Source of the DNA: Erwinia sp. S63
Lineage (GTDB): Bacteria > Pseudomonadota > Gammaproteobacteria > Enterobacterales > Enterobacteriaceae
NCBI RefSeq assembly: GCF_016625195.1
Contig: NZ_JACVUP010000001.1
Location: 310,001-374,000 of the forward strand
Length of the DNA stretch: 64,000 nt
Direction: 5' to 3'
Part shown: positions 44,002-53,271 of the stretch, one piece after another
Layout of the letters: each line of letters opens with the position of its first letter
Numbering within the stretch: the stretch's first letter is position 1
Program-made: the position numbers and the translations under genes
Notes under the pieces: generated by a model
Seen by the model: only the letters and a program-made list of their open reading frames with translations
What the model was told of the DNA's origin: nothing
Databases searched by the model: none

Positions 44002-44448
44002 ATGACCGCCTTAACCCTTGCCGATCATCAATGGCAGCGCGACGAGTTCACCATCTCTACCGAACGTCAGCGCCTTGATATGGATTACATCCACCAACAA
44101 TTGACTGAGAAGTCTTACTGGGCCAACGCGCAGCCACGCGCCAAAACCGAGCGCGCTTTTGCCGGTTCGTTGCCGTTTGGTGTTTACCATCAGCAACAGC
44201 AGATTGGCTTCGCGCGACTGGTGACGGATTACACCCGATTTGGCTGGCTGTGCGATGTGATGATCGATGAAAACTGGCGGGGCCATGGACTGGGCAGCTG
44301 GCTGGCGACCTGTGTGCGTGCGCACCCGGAGCTGGCCACGGTGCACCGCTGGATGCTTTCTACTAATGATGCCCATCAGCTGTATCAGCGTCTTGGCTGG
44401 CGCGTGGTGCAGGATCCGCAAAAACTGATGGAATTTCCTCTCTCCTGA
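44002..44448 (+). CDS. GNAT-family N-acetyltransferase
   Basis: A 148-residue single-domain acetyltransferase. The family core reads IGFARLVTDYTRFGWLCDVM near residue 68 and the acetyl-CoA loop DENWRGHGLGSWL near 92, ending QLYQRLGWRVVQDP near 130. AAGGAG precedes ATG 44002. It is 18 bases before the hydantoinase A gene, so it is cotranscribed; small GNAT proteins of this form often act on amino acids or drug-like amines. Whether it modifies a substrate or product of the hydantoinase cannot be said. Confidence 0.88.
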   Translation: MTALTLADHQWQRDEFTISTERQRLDMDYIHQQLTEKSYWANAQPRAKTERAFAGSLPFGVYHQQQQIGFARLVTDYTRFGWLCDVMIDENWRGHGLGSWLATCVRAHPELATVHRWMLSTNDAHQLYQRLGWRVVQDPQKLMEFPLS

Positions 44449-44466
44449 TAACGGAGTTTTCTCACC

Positions 44467-46515
44467 ATGGGTTACCGCGTTGGCGTTGATATTGGCGGAT
44501 CCTTTACGGATTTTGCCGTGCTGAATGAACAGACTAATCAGATTCATACCTTAAAAGTCCTGTCGCGACCGGATCAACCCGGCAGCGAAATCCTCACCGG
44601 GCTGTCGCAGTTGCAGCAGCGTGACGGGATTGAACCCCAGCATATTGACTATTTTACCCACGGTACCACCGTGGGGATCAACGCGGTCATCCAGCGACGT
44701 GGCGTGCGGCTAGCGCTGTTTGCCACCGAAGGATTTTGTGATGTGCTGGAGCTGGCGCGTCTTAAAATTCCCCATATTCACGATCTCTTTTCGCGACGTC
44801 CGGCACCATTGATTACCCGCGATCGGGTGTTCGCCATCAAAGAGCGCACCGACCGCCATGGCACGGTGTTGCAGCCAGTGGATCGGCAAAGTGTGCTGGA
44901 AGCCATCGAACAGGCGCGTGCGACGGGTTGTCAGGGAATCGTGGTGTCGCTGCTGCACAGCTATCGCAATCGCTACAACGAAGCGGCAGTCAAAGCCATT
45001 ATCGATGAGGTGGCGCCAGAACTGCTCACCTCTTGCACCGCCGACATCTGGCCGATCATCCGCGAATATGAACGGACTATCACCGCCACCATTAATGCCT
45101 ATGTGCAGCCGATGGTGATTCACTACCTGGAATCGTTTGAACAGGCGTTGCACACCATGGGCGTTAAGCCGCCGCCGCGTATCACCAAGTCCAATGGTGG
45201 CGTGATGGGCGTGGAGCAGGCGAAAAGTGAATGTGTGCAGATGGTGTTGTCCGGCACGGCTTCAGGCGTGATCGGTGCCAGCTTCCTTGCCAGCGCTTGT
45301 GGTTTCGACAAGATCCTGAGTCTTGATATTGGCGGCACCAGCGCGGACGTGGCGGTGATCGTCGATGGGCAAGTGGCGCAGGGCAACGGTGAAATCATCG
45401 GTGATTTCCCGATTTATATTCCGTCAGTGGCAGTCACCTCGGTGGGGCAGGGTGGCGGCTCGCTGGCGTGGATCGATAACCAGGGCGTGCTGCAGATGGG
45501 CCCGGATAGCGCCGGATCGCTGCCCGGCCCGGTATGTTTCCAGCGCGGAGGGACGCAACCGACGGCGACCGATGCCTTTGCCGCCTGTGGCATGATCGGT
45601 CATGGCGATCTTGGTTACAACGCGGTGAAAGTCGATGTTGCTGCTGCACGTGCTGCCTGGCAACCGCTGGCAGATCAACTGGGTATCACGGTGGAAGAGA
45701 CGGCGGAAACCGCCATCGAGCTGGCGATCTCCAGTATGTACGGTGATACCAGCGGATTGCTGTCGCGTTTTGGGCTGGATCCGCGTGAATTTTGGTTCCT
45801 CGCCTTTGGCGGCGCGGGCCCGATGATGGGCTGTTTCCTCGCCCGCGAACTCAATATGAAAGGGGTGATCGTGCCGCCTACACCGGGCGTGCTGTCTGCG
45901 CTAGGAGGGTTGGTGGCGGATATCCGCAATGATTTTATTCGTACGCTTTACAGCGAACTGGATGCAACTCTGGCGGATGCGCTGGCAACGGAAGCGGAAG
46001 GCCTGAGCCAACGTGCACGCGGCTGGCTGCGCGAGCAACACGGCGCTGATATGCCGTTCACCTTGCACTACAGCGCCGATATGCGCTATCGCGGCCAGTC
46101 GTTTGAGATTGAAGTTGCGCTGCAGCCAGAATGGCTGGCACAGGCCAACGTGGCGGCCTTACATGAAGCCTTTGACCGCCAGCATCAGCAGCTATTTGGT
46201 CACTGTGATGCCAATGCGCCGGTGCAGATTATCAACCTGCGTTTAGTGATCGCCTCGCCCACACCGAAGCCGACGCTCAACATCTTACCCGACGCGACCG
46301 AGCCCGTTGCCGTCGCGAAACGTGCCAGTGCCTGGATTGATGGCGCATCGCATCAGGTGGATGTGGTGGTGCGCGCCACTCTGCGCGCCGGACATCATCT
46401 CAATGGTCCCGTTATCATCGCTCAGGACGACTGCACCACCTGCGTTCCACCGCAGATGCAGGTGGATGTCGATACCTTTGGCAACTTGCTGATTACGCCT
46501 GTGGAGGCAAACTAA
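44467..46515 (+). CDS. hyuA: Hydantoinase/oxoprolinase family subunit A
   Basis: A 682-residue ATP-dependent amidohydrolase subunit of the N-methylhydantoinase / 5-oxoprolinase / acetone carboxylase group. RVGVDIGGSFTDFAVLN at the start and LDIGGTSADVAVIVDGQV near residue 285 are the actin-like phosphate-binding motifs; FAFGGAGPMMGCFLARELN near 445 and GVLSALGGLVAD near 475 are family hallmarks. ATP hydrolysis would drive opening of a cyclic imide or lactam. GGAG precedes the ATG by nine bases. Subunit B follows one base after the stop. Length and motif order are those of HyuA. Confidence 0.9.
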   Translation: MGYRVGVDIGGSFTDFAVLNEQTNQIHTLKVLSRPDQPGSEILTGLSQLQQRDGIEPQHIDYFTHGTTVGINAVIQRRGVRLALFATEGFCDVLELARLKIPHIHDLFSRRPAPLITRDRVFAIKERTDRHGTVLQPVDRQSVLEAIEQARATGCQGIVVSLLHSYRNRYNEAAVKAIIDEVAPELLTSCTADIWPIIREYERTITATINAYVQPMVIHYLESFEQALHTMGVKPPPRITKSNGGVMGVEQAKSECVQMVLSGTASGVIGASFLASACGFDKILSLDIGGTSADVAVIVDGQVAQGNGEIIGDFPIYIPSVAVTSVGQGGGSLAWIDNQGVLQMGPDSAGSLPGPVCFQRGGTQPTATDAFAACGMIGHGDLGYNAVKVDVAAARAAWQPLADQLGITVEETAETAIELAISSMYGDTSGLLSRFGLDPREFWFLAFGGAGPMMGCFLARELNMKGVIVPPTPGVLSALGGLVADIRNDFIRTLYSELDATLADALATEAEGLSQRARGWLREQHGADMPFTLHYSADMRYRGQSFEIEVALQPEWLAQANVAALHEAFDRQHQQLFGHCDANAPVQIINLRLVIASPTPKPTLNILPDATEPVAVAKRASAWIDGASHQVDVVVRATLRAGHHLNGPVIIAQDDCTTCVPPQMQVDVDTFGNLLITPVEAN

Positions 46516-46516
46516 T

Positions 46517-48604
46517 ATGGCCATTAACGGACGTAACCTGCAAATTCTCGCGAACTACTGTGCCGCTGCGGCAGATGCGATGGCGTTTACGCTGATGCGC
46601 ACCGCGCACTCCACTTTCGTTAAAGAGACCGAAGATTTTTCCTGTCAGATTGTCAGCCGTGACGGCATGGCGTTCGCTTCGCCACGCAGCTTTGGCGCGC
46701 CCTGGTATAGCGGCATCGATTACGGCCCGGTGCTGGCGTTAATCGATCAGTACGAAGAGGGCGATATCTGCATCACTAATGATTCGTATGCGGGCAATGT
46801 GGCAACCCACTCGCCGGATATCCACATCTGGAAGCCGGTGTTCCACAGCGGTGAGATTGTCTGCTTTGTGGTGGGTCATATTCATAACACCGACGTGGGC
46901 GGGGCGGTGCCGGCTTCGCTGTCGCGCTCGCTGACCGACATCGTGCAGGAGGGTATCCGAATCCCGCCACTCAAGATTGCGCGCAACGGTGAGTTGAATG
47001 AAGAAGTCGCCAGTATCATGCGCCTCAACGTGCGCGTACCAGATCAAAACTGGGGGGATTTCAAGGCGCAGATTGCCTCGGTAAATGTGGGCGAGCGTAA
47101 GATCCATGACATTATCGCGCGTTTTGGTATAGAGGATTTTCTGCAGGGTATCGAAGGTATTCTGGACTACGCTGAAGCGCAGGCGCGCAGCATTATCGCC
47201 ACCATTCCGGATGGGGAATACTTCTATGCCGACTTTGCTGACGAGGACGGTGAAGGCGGTTATCCATGCCGTGTGGCGATCACGCTGCGCATTACCGGTG
47301 ACACGCTGGAGCTGGATTACACCGGCAGCGATCCGCAGCTGGCCTCGTCGCTGAATATGCCTACGGGCGGCCGTGAACGGCATCCGCTGGCGCTGGTGGG
47401 CGTCACTTATGTGCTCTCAACGCTGGATCGTAATCTGCTGCTTAATGCGGGCACCTTGCGTCCGACGCGCGCGATTCTGCCGCCAGGTACGGTGATGAAC
47501 TGTGAAGCACCCGCTGCGGTAGGCATGCGTTCGCTGACCTGCGCGTTGTCGCAGATCGCCACCATTGGCGTCTTTTCCCAGGCGTTGCCCGATCGCTTAC
47601 CGGCTAACTCACCAGGCGGTAACTCGATCATGAATATCCGTACCAGCGATAGTCAGAACCGCAGCGTCGTGGCCTCGCTAGGACCAGTCGGCGGTGGTGC
47701 GGGCGGTACCCCACGTCATGATGGCCCGGATGGTTCAGGTGGGTTATCGGCGTTTCTGAAAAACACGCCAATTGAGATCAACGAGGCAGAAGTGCCGATC
47801 CATTTTCATCGCTATGGGCTGGCAGCAGACAGTGCCGGTGCCGGGCGCTATCGCGGCGGCTTGGCGACGGAAATGGCGTTTGAAGTCACTGCGCCCAATA
47901 CCACGGTAACGGCGCGCAATCGCAACCGATCGGTGTTTGCTTCGGCCGGCGTGCTGGGCGGTGAGTCAGGGGCATTGTCGCACTTCCGCACGTTGCGTAA
48001 CGGCGAGGCCATCGAGCACGGCAACACCGATGTCATTCGTTGCCAGCCGGGTGACATCGTTGAGGTGCGCGGGCCGGGCGCGGGCGGCTATGGCCTGCCG
48101 GTGGAACGCGATCCGGCGGCGGTGCTGCAGGATGTGCGCTGCGGATTTGTTTCAGTGCAAGTGGCGCGTGACAGTTATGGCGTGGCGATTGTTGAGGGTG
48201 AGGTGGATGAAGCTTCGACAACACGTTTGCGTGCCGGGATGCGCACCGAGGCCCGACAGCACTTTGATCACGGCCCGGCCCGCACGGCATTTGAACAGCT
48301 TTGGACACCGGCACGCTATGCTTTGCTCACGGCGTTTCTGGCTGCCGCACCGATTGGCTGGCGACACTTCCTCAAGCAGCAGGTGTTTGACGCCGTGGCC
48401 GCAGATGCTCAACCGACAACACTTGAAGCGGTCGCAGCCGATACCCAAACGGCAGCACTTAGAGCAGTTGTAGTAGATACACAATCGGCAGCACGTGAGG
48501 CCGCCACAGCGAATGCGCAACCGGCAGTACTTGAAGCGCAGATGCAGGCCATCTTCCAAAATCTGCAACAGCGCTATCCGGCGATGATGAACCGGTCGCA
48601 CTAA
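46517..48604 (+). CDS. hyuB: Hydantoinase/oxoprolinase family subunit B, with C-terminal repeat extension
   Basis: A 695-residue partner of subunit A. LQILANYCAAAADAMAFTLMR at the start (near 8), NDSYAGNVATHSPDIHIWKP near 87, GHIHNTDVGGAVPAS near 118, the PPGTVMNCEAPAAVGMRS stretch near 320 and PGAGGYGLPVERDP near 520 define the HyuB fold, which should be complete by about residue 615. Beyond it lie four imperfect 12-residue repeats (AVAADAQPTTLE, AVAADTQTAALR and so on), then QAIFQNLQQRYPAMM. That tail is not part of HyuB proteins I remember. GGAGG lies before the ATG. Confidence 0.9.
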   Translation: MAINGRNLQILANYCAAAADAMAFTLMRTAHSTFVKETEDFSCQIVSRDGMAFASPRSFGAPWYSGIDYGPVLALIDQYEEGDICITNDSYAGNVATHSPDIHIWKPVFHSGEIVCFVVGHIHNTDVGGAVPASLSRSLTDIVQEGIRIPPLKIARNGELNEEVASIMRLNVRVPDQNWGDFKAQIASVNVGERKIHDIIARFGIEDFLQGIEGILDYAEAQARSIIATIPDGEYFYADFADEDGEGGYPCRVAITLRITGDTLELDYTGSDPQLASSLNMPTGGRERHPLALVGVTYVLSTLDRNLLLNAGTLRPTRAILPPGTVMNCEAPAAVGMRSLTCALSQIATIGVFSQALPDRLPANSPGGNSIMNIRTSDSQNRSVVASLGPVGGGAGGTPRHDGPDGSGGLSAFLKNTPIEINEAEVPIHFHRYGLAADSAGAGRYRGGLATEMAFEVTAPNTTVTARNRNRSVFASAGVLGGESGALSHFRTLRNGEAIEHGNTDVIRCQPGDIVEVRGPGAGGYGLPVERDPAAVLQDVRCGFVSVQVARDSYGVAIVEGEVDEASTTRLRAGMRTEARQHFDHGPARTAFEQLWTPARYALLTAFLAAAPIGWRHFLKQQVFDAVAADAQPTTLEAVAADTQTAALRAVVVDTQSAAREAATANAQPAVLEAQMQAIFQNLQQRYPAMMNRSH
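48392..48535 (+). repeat. Four tandem 36-base repeats inside hyuB
   Basis: Four in-frame units of 36 bases encode AVAADAQPTTLE, AVAADTQTAALR, AVVVDTQSAARE and AATANAQPAVLE. Unit identity is highest between the first two. The predicted peptide is helical, alanine-rich and acidic. Confidence 0.85.
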
Positions 48605-48645
48605 GCGCTAATATTCAGCTTCAGGCTTTGCCATAGTCTTTTGTT

Positions 48646-48667
48646 GCCCGATGACGGTTCATCGGGC
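48646..48667 (+). terminator. Hairpin after hyuB
   Basis: GCCCGATGA / TCATCGGGC, a perfect 9-bp stem with a CGGT loop, 42 bases after the hyuB stop and 20 before the next gene. No T-run follows. Confidence 0.5.
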
Positions 48668-48687
48668 GCACTTAAGAGGATGTCACT

Positions 48688-49530
48688 ATGGCTTCAGCAA
48701 ACACTCCCGTTTGGTTTATTTCTGGCTGTTCAACCGGCTTTGGCCGGGAGCTGGCGCAGCAGACCATTGCGCGCGGCTTTCACACCGTGGTGACCGCGCG
48801 TGACCCGGCGAAGGTGCAGGATCTGGTGGCGGGGCATGACAATGCACTTGCGGTGGCATTGGATGTAACCGATCAGAGCAGTATCGATCGCGCGGTTCAC
48901 GCGGCGCTGGAGAAATTCGGTACCATTGATGTGCTGGTCAACAATGCGGGTTACGGCTATCAGAGTTCAGTCGAAGAGGGTGATGATAGCGAGATCCGTG
49001 ATCAATTCGATGCCAACGTCTTTGGCCTGTTTGCCTTAACGCGTGCGGTATTGCCGGCGATGCGCAAACAGCGTCGTGGACACGTAATCAATATCACCTC
49101 AGTCGCCGGATTCATTGGTTTTGCCAGCTCAGGCTACTACTCGGCCAGCAAACACGCCGTGGAGGGCTGGTCTGATTCACTGGCGGTTGAAGCGGCACCT
49201 TTGGGCATTCATGTTACCTGTGTTGAACCGGGGCCATTCCGCACCGACTGGGCGGGGCGTTCGCTGCATCAGACGCCGAGCACCTTACCGGAGTATGCCG
49301 ACACGGCGGCAGCGCGCATGAAAGCCACGTCTGAATACAGCGGCACCCAGGCCGGCGATCCGGCACGCGCGGCCACGGCGATGATTGCCATCACCGAACA
49401 TGACAATCCTCCGCGCCATCTGGTGATGGGCGCATGGGGCTATGATGCGGTGACAAATAAGCTGAAAGAGCGCCTGGCGCAGATCGAAGCCTGGAAGCAG
49501 ACGTCGATTGATACGGATTTTCCGTCATAA
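48688..49530 (+). CDS. Short-chain dehydrogenase/reductase (SDR)
   Basis: A 280-residue classical-type SDR using NAD(P)H. The nucleotide motif is the variant SGCSTGFGRELAQQ near residue 12 (normally TGxxxGxG), DVTDQSS near 60, NNAGYGYQSSVEEGD near 88, catalytic serine in ITSVAGFIGFASSG near 138 and YSASK with Tyr and Lys near 152-156, then VEPGPFRTDW near 185. The extended C-terminus is seen in SDRs that act on ketones or aldehydes of unknown identity. AGAGGA precedes the ATG. It may be separate from the hydantoinase operon because of the hairpin in between. Confidence 0.92.
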   Translation: MASANTPVWFISGCSTGFGRELAQQTIARGFHTVVTARDPAKVQDLVAGHDNALAVALDVTDQSSIDRAVHAALEKFGTIDVLVNNAGYGYQSSVEEGDDSEIRDQFDANVFGLFALTRAVLPAMRKQRRGHVINITSVAGFIGFASSGYYSASKHAVEGWSDSLAVEAAPLGIHVTCVEPGPFRTDWAGRSLHQTPSTLPEYADTAAARMKATSEYSGTQAGDPARAATAMIAITEHDNPPRHLVMGAWGYDAVTNKLKERLAQIEAWKQTSIDTDFPS

Positions 49531-49549
49531 CCCTGATGCAAAATGAGCC

Positions 49550-49588
49550 GCGCCGCTACTGTTAACAGGGGGTAAACGGTAACGGCGC
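49550..49588. repeat. Inverted repeat partly resembling family A arms
   Basis: GCGCCGCTACTG (49550-49561) pairs at ten of twelve positions with CGGTAACGGCGC (49577-49588). The arms resemble the inner half of the family A repeat but lack the ATAAAT core. Confidence 0.45.
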
Positions 49589-49602
49589 TGTGTAACGCTA
49601 GC

Positions 49603-49628
49603 GCCGGGAGGGGGCCATTTCTCCCGGC
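49603..49628 (-). terminator. Hairpin following the GGDEF-EAL gene
   Basis: GCCGGGAG / CTCCCGGC, an 8-bp stem, immediately downstream of the leftward gene's stop. It lies between convergent genes and could serve both. Confidence 0.6.
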
Positions 49629-49634
49629 GGGCAT

Positions 49635-51800
49635 TTATACCATCTTTTCAATCTCTTCAAACGGCACGGCCTGGCTGAACAGATAACCCTGCAGCTGATT
49701 GCACCCTGCATCGGCCAATGCCATTTTCTGGCCTTCGGTTTCGACCCCTTCAGCTGTCACCGTTAACCCCATGGCATGACCCAGGCGCACTACGGATTCG
49801 ATTATCGCCGTGGAGTTTTGCGCCACGCCCAGTGATTGAGTGAAAGAGCGGTCAATTTTGATTTTGTCGACCGGGAAGGAGCTGAGATAGTTCAGGCTGG
49901 AGTAACCGGTCCCGAAGTCATCCAGCGCGATGCGGAAACCAGCTTCACGGAGAGCGATAATGTTATTGCGCGCCTCATGCTCATCTTCAATTAATACGCC
50001 TTCAGTGATCTCCAACTCCATGTGCAAGGGATTAGCCCCTTCTTCGCGCACAATTTCAACGATGCGTTCGACAAAACCACTGGCCCGGAACTGCACCGGA
50101 GAAACGTTAACCGCCACAATCACCTGCGGCAGTTTCAGTGAGGTTTTGCAGGCTTCACGTAGCACCCATTCGCCCAGTGGAATGATCATCCCGGTCTCTT
50201 CGGCGATGGCGATAAAGTCACCCGGCGAGACGTCACCACGCACCGGATGATGCCAGCGCAGCAGGGCTTCTAAGCCCACCACTCGCTGTCCGCTGATCTC
50301 CATCAGGGGTTGATACCACACGCGCAGGCCATCAAAATTGACCAGCGCCTGACGTAAATCCGTCGCCATCTGCTGGCGGGTGCGCAGCGATTCATCCATC
50401 ACCTTCTCGAACTGGCGATATTGTCCGCGACCACTGTTTTTCGCTTCATACAGTGCGATATCGGCTTTGCGCATCAGCTCCAGGCGGTCAATGCCATCTT
50501 TGGGAGCAAGTGCCAGCCCAATGCTGGCGCCCACCCACACCTCACTGCCTTGCAGTTCAAAAGGCTCACTCAACTCATGAATGATGCGCTTTGCCAGCGC
50601 TTGTACCTGACCAATGTTTTCGACATCTGGCATCACAATAATGAACTCATCACCGCCAATGCGACCCACGGTGTCACTGGCGCGCAGCATGTGGTTGAGG
50701 CGTCGTGCCACTTCGATGATCAACTCATCGCCTGCGTGGTGGCCGTAGGTGTCGTTGATGTTTTTGAAACGGTCGAGATCCAGCAACAGCAGCGCCACAC
50801 GCTGATCGTGCCGGGCTGAGGCTGCCAGAGCTTGAGTGATACGATCTTCCACCAGGGCCCGATTTGGCAAACCGGTTAACACATCATGGAATGCCAGATG
50901 CTGTGCCTGCGCTTCACTGGCGCCGAGTTTCAGTAGCGACTGCGACAACCTGAGCGAGGAAGTCCAGATGCGTCTGACCATGAACAAGCACAGCAGCGTA
51001 ATCAGAACCACCGACAGCAGGGTAGAAGGTCCCAGCAGGCGCATCATTTGTGCGCCGGGCTTATCGGGCTGCCAGCTGATAAAACCGACCGGATCGCCCT
51101 GTTGCGAATTCAGTTGATAGAGCGCTTTCTCGCCAGCTTGTGGTGCTCCTTCACTGAAATGCAATTGCTGCAACTGACTGCGGTCGGCAAGGTTTTGCAA
51201 ATAACCATCATCGAGGAATTTAATACTCACCAGGCGGTAACGACCGGCTTCACGCGTGCTACTGATATCGCCCACCGCTAGCGCTGCCGCACGTTGGCCA
51301 ATCCGCACAAAATCAGCTCGGTCAGTTGGCCCTGCCACTTCATCGCTGCTGATCACCAGTGGGCTATTGAGCATCGCTTGCAAATAGGGGCCCATTCGAT
51401 TGCCGGGAATCAACTGGCCATTACGCCACACGTTGATCGGCTGATTGTTTCTATCCAGCAGCACAATCAACTGATGATCGAACATGTCGAACAGCCAGCT
51501 GCCAACATTCTCATTTAACCAGGCTTGATCAAGCTGAGGAGAAGCCAGCTGATTCGCCAGCGGCGACCAGCGCGTCAAGCTGCGTAACTGGCGTAAGTGT
51601 TCACCCAGACTCTGCTCAAACGACGCTTCGATCATGCGCTGCTGTTGGTCGCGCGCCTGTTCGTTAGTCAATGAGGTACCCCAGAACAGGGCAATGCCTG
51701 CTCCGGCAAAGGTTAAAACCAAAATCGCCACTAAAGGCAAAATCACTTCCCGAACGAAATTGCGTCTGAATCCATCTGACAGTTTGATTGTATTAATCAT
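49635..51800 (-). CDS. Membrane GGDEF-EAL protein (cyclic di-GMP cyclase/phosphodiesterase) with CHASE4-like sensor
   Basis: A 721-residue inner-membrane signalling protein. A transmembrane segment near residues 22-45 (LPLVAILVLTFAGAGIALFW) and another near 250-270 (TLLSVVLITLLCLFMV) enclose a periplasmic CHASE4-type domain. The GGDEF domain is intact (RIGGDEFI near 382; DLDRFKNINDTYGHHAGDEL before it), as is the EAL domain (GLEALLRW near 510, ITEGVLI, DDFGTGYSSLNYLSSFPVDK, TAEGVET). Both activities are therefore possible. The start at 51800 is chosen to place the first membrane helix normally; ATG 51830 is possible and neither has a clear ribosome site. It is transcribed away from the phn locus. 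Confidence 0.9.
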   Translation of the reverse strand: MINTIKLSDGFRRNFVREVILPLVAILVLTFAGAGIALFWGTSLTNEQARDQQQRMIEASFEQSLGEHLRQLRSLTRWSPLANQLASPQLDQAWLNENVGSWLFDMFDHQLIVLLDRNNQPINVWRNGQLIPGNRMGPYLQAMLNSPLVISSDEVAGPTDRADFVRIGQRAAALAVGDISSTREAGRYRLVSIKFLDDGYLQNLADRSQLQQLHFSEGAPQAGEKALYQLNSQQGDPVGFISWQPDKPGAQMMRLLGPSTLLSVVLITLLCLFMVRRIWTSSLRLSQSLLKLGASEAQAQHLAFHDVLTGLPNRALVEDRITQALAASARHDQRVALLLLDLDRFKNINDTYGHHAGDELIIEVARRLNHMLRASDTVGRIGGDEFIIVMPDVENIGQVQALAKRIIHELSEPFELQGSEVWVGASIGLALAPKDGIDRLELMRKADIALYEAKNSGRGQYRQFEKVMDESLRTRQQMATDLRQALVNFDGLRVWYQPLMEISGQRVVGLEALLRWHHPVRGDVSPGDFIAIAEETGMIIPLGEWVLREACKTSLKLPQVIVAVNVSPVQFRASGFVERIVEIVREEGANPLHMELEITEGVLIEDEHEARNNIIALREAGFRIALDDFGTGYSSLNYLSSFPVDKIKIDRSFTQSLGVAQNSTAIIESVVRLGHAMGLTVTAEGVETEGQKMALADAGCNQLQGYLFSQAVPFEEIEKMV

Positions 51801-51990
51801 TTTAAGGTTCGCGTGACAAGGAGGGCTCATCAATAACGTTAGCAGACTTTACGCAAGCTGCACCCAGTAAGGGAAGCGATAAAGCGGTGAAAATAAGTGA
51901 TAATTTTTTGAACACTGTCACAAAGGCAACAGTTAAAAATTTTTTATTAAAACCGCAACCGTTTCGCTTCGATCCTGCTGCCCTAAAGCA

Positions 51991-52030
51991 AATTCATCCT
52001 TGCGTCACTGAGCCGTCACGGCGCTGTCAT
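51991..52030 (+). promoter_or_regulatory. Pho boxes upstream of phnF
   Basis: Heptamers at an exact 11-base pitch: AATTCAT (51991), GCGTCAC (52002), CCGTCAC (52013) and CTGTCAT (52024). The last is the consensus heptamer and the others match it partly, as in tandem PhoB sites. TGTAGT at 52044-52049 is a plausible -10 element ten to fifteen bases downstream. Confidence 0.72.
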
Positions 52031-52111
52031 CTGCCTCGCGCACTGTAGTCGCCATCCCGCAGCAACCTTAGCTGCGTTCCTCAACCTGTAGCGAATGAGG
52101 TATTGAACGTG

Positions 52112-52828
52112 ATGGAGATATCCAGACATCCGACCACTGTTTATCAGGCGGTCGCCGCCCAACTGGAGCAGGCACTGCAAGAGCGTTATCGCTGCGGTGA
52201 CTATCTGCCTTCCGAACAACAGCTAGCCGATCACTATGAAGTTAACCGCCATACGCTGCGTCGTGCGGTAGATGAACTGGTCAATAAAGGACTGCTACAA
52301 CGCCGCCACGGCGTCGGCATTCTGGTGCTGATGCGCCCTTACGATTACCCCCTGCATGCGCAGGCACGCTTCAGCCAGAACCTGCTGGAGCAGGGCAGCC
52401 ATCCGACCAGCGAACGTTTGCTGGCAGTGCTGCGCCCGGCCAGCAGCGACGTGGCCAGTGCACTGGCCATTAATGAAGGCGATAACGTGATTCATCTGCG
52501 CACGTTGCGCCGCGTCAATGGCGTGCCGGTGTGTGTCATCAATCACTTCCTGCCGGAACTGAGCTGGTGGCCAACGATACAGCAGTTCCAGAATGGCTCG
52601 CTGCACGACTTTATGCAGCAACATCTCGGCCTCGATTTAACCCGTTCACAAACCCGTATCAGCACGCGCCGCGCCCAGGCCAAAGAGTGCAAACAGCTGG
52701 AGATTGCGCTGCAGTCACCGCTGCTGTGCGTGCGCACCCTGAATAAACACCGTGACGGTCAGGTAGCGGAATACTCCGTCAGCCTGACGCGTGGCGACAT
52801 GATTGAACTGACCCTGGAGCATGAATGA
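52112..52828 (+). CDS. phnF: Phosphonate utilisation GntR-family regulator PhnF
   Basis: A 238-residue GntR/HutC regulator. The wHTH (YRCGDYLPSEQQLADHYEVN, then RHTLRRAVDELV) is followed by a UTRA ligand domain with YPLHAQARFSQNLLEQGSHP, VIHLRTLRRVNGVPVC and SQTRISTRRAQAKECKQLEI, all nearly superimposable on E. coli PhnF. Such proteins repress phn genes until ligand or phosphate starvation relieves them. ATG 52112 has GAGG upstream; TTG and GTG codons just before are weaker. It overlaps phnG by four bases (ATGA) and opens the carbon-phosphorus lyase locus. Confidence 0.95.
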   Translation: MEISRHPTTVYQAVAAQLEQALQERYRCGDYLPSEQQLADHYEVNRHTLRRAVDELVNKGLLQRRHGVGILVLMRPYDYPLHAQARFSQNLLEQGSHPTSERLLAVLRPASSDVASALAINEGDNVIHLRTLRRVNGVPVCVINHFLPELSWWPTIQQFQNGSLHDFMQQHLGLDLTRSQTRISTRRAQAKECKQLEIALQSPLLCVRTLNKHRDGQVAEYSVSLTRGDMIELTLEHE

Positions 52829-53271
52829 AACAGCAAACCGCTCGCCAGCATTGGCTATCGGTACTCGCGCACAGCGAAGCCAGCCAGCTAAATGCCCACT
52901 GGCAGTCGCTGCACCTCAATGCGCAATTTGAAGCGATTCGTCCCGCTGAAACCGGGTTAACCCGTTTGCAGGCGCGCATGGGCGGTAGCGGCAAACGCTT
53001 TGTGATGGGCGATGCCACCGTCACGCGTGCGGTGGTGAAACTGAACGATGGCACCCTCGGCTTCAGCTACGTGCTCGGCCGCGATAAAGCCCATGCCGAA
53101 CGCTGCGCCGTGATTGATGCGCTGCTGCAACAGCCGGAAACCCATGCGCTGCTGCAGGAAAAATTAATTGCCCCGCTGGCGGCCTTGCGTGAAGAGCAGC
53201 GTCAGCTGCGTGCACGTGAAATCGCCAGCTCTAAAGTGGACTTCTTTACGCTGGTACGCGGAGATAACTAA
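52825..53271 (+). CDS. phnG: Carbon-phosphorus lyase core subunit PhnG
   Basis: A 148-residue subunit of the PhnGHIJ core complex that, with PhnI, exchanges the adenine of ATP for methylphosphonate. The AR(M)GGSGKRFVMGDATVTRAVVKL region near residue 50, LGFSYVLGRDKAHAERCAVIDALL near 75 and the C-terminal KVDFFTLVRGDN match the family. Length agrees with E. coli PhnG (150). It overlaps phnF by four bases and phnH by one. Confidence 0.95.
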   Translation: MKQQTARQHWLSVLAHSEASQLNAHWQSLHLNAQFEAIRPAETGLTRLQARMGGSGKRFVMGDATVTRAVVKLNDGTLGFSYVLGRDKAHAERCAVIDALLQQPETHALLQEKLIAPLAALREEQRQLRAREIASSKVDFFTLVRGDN

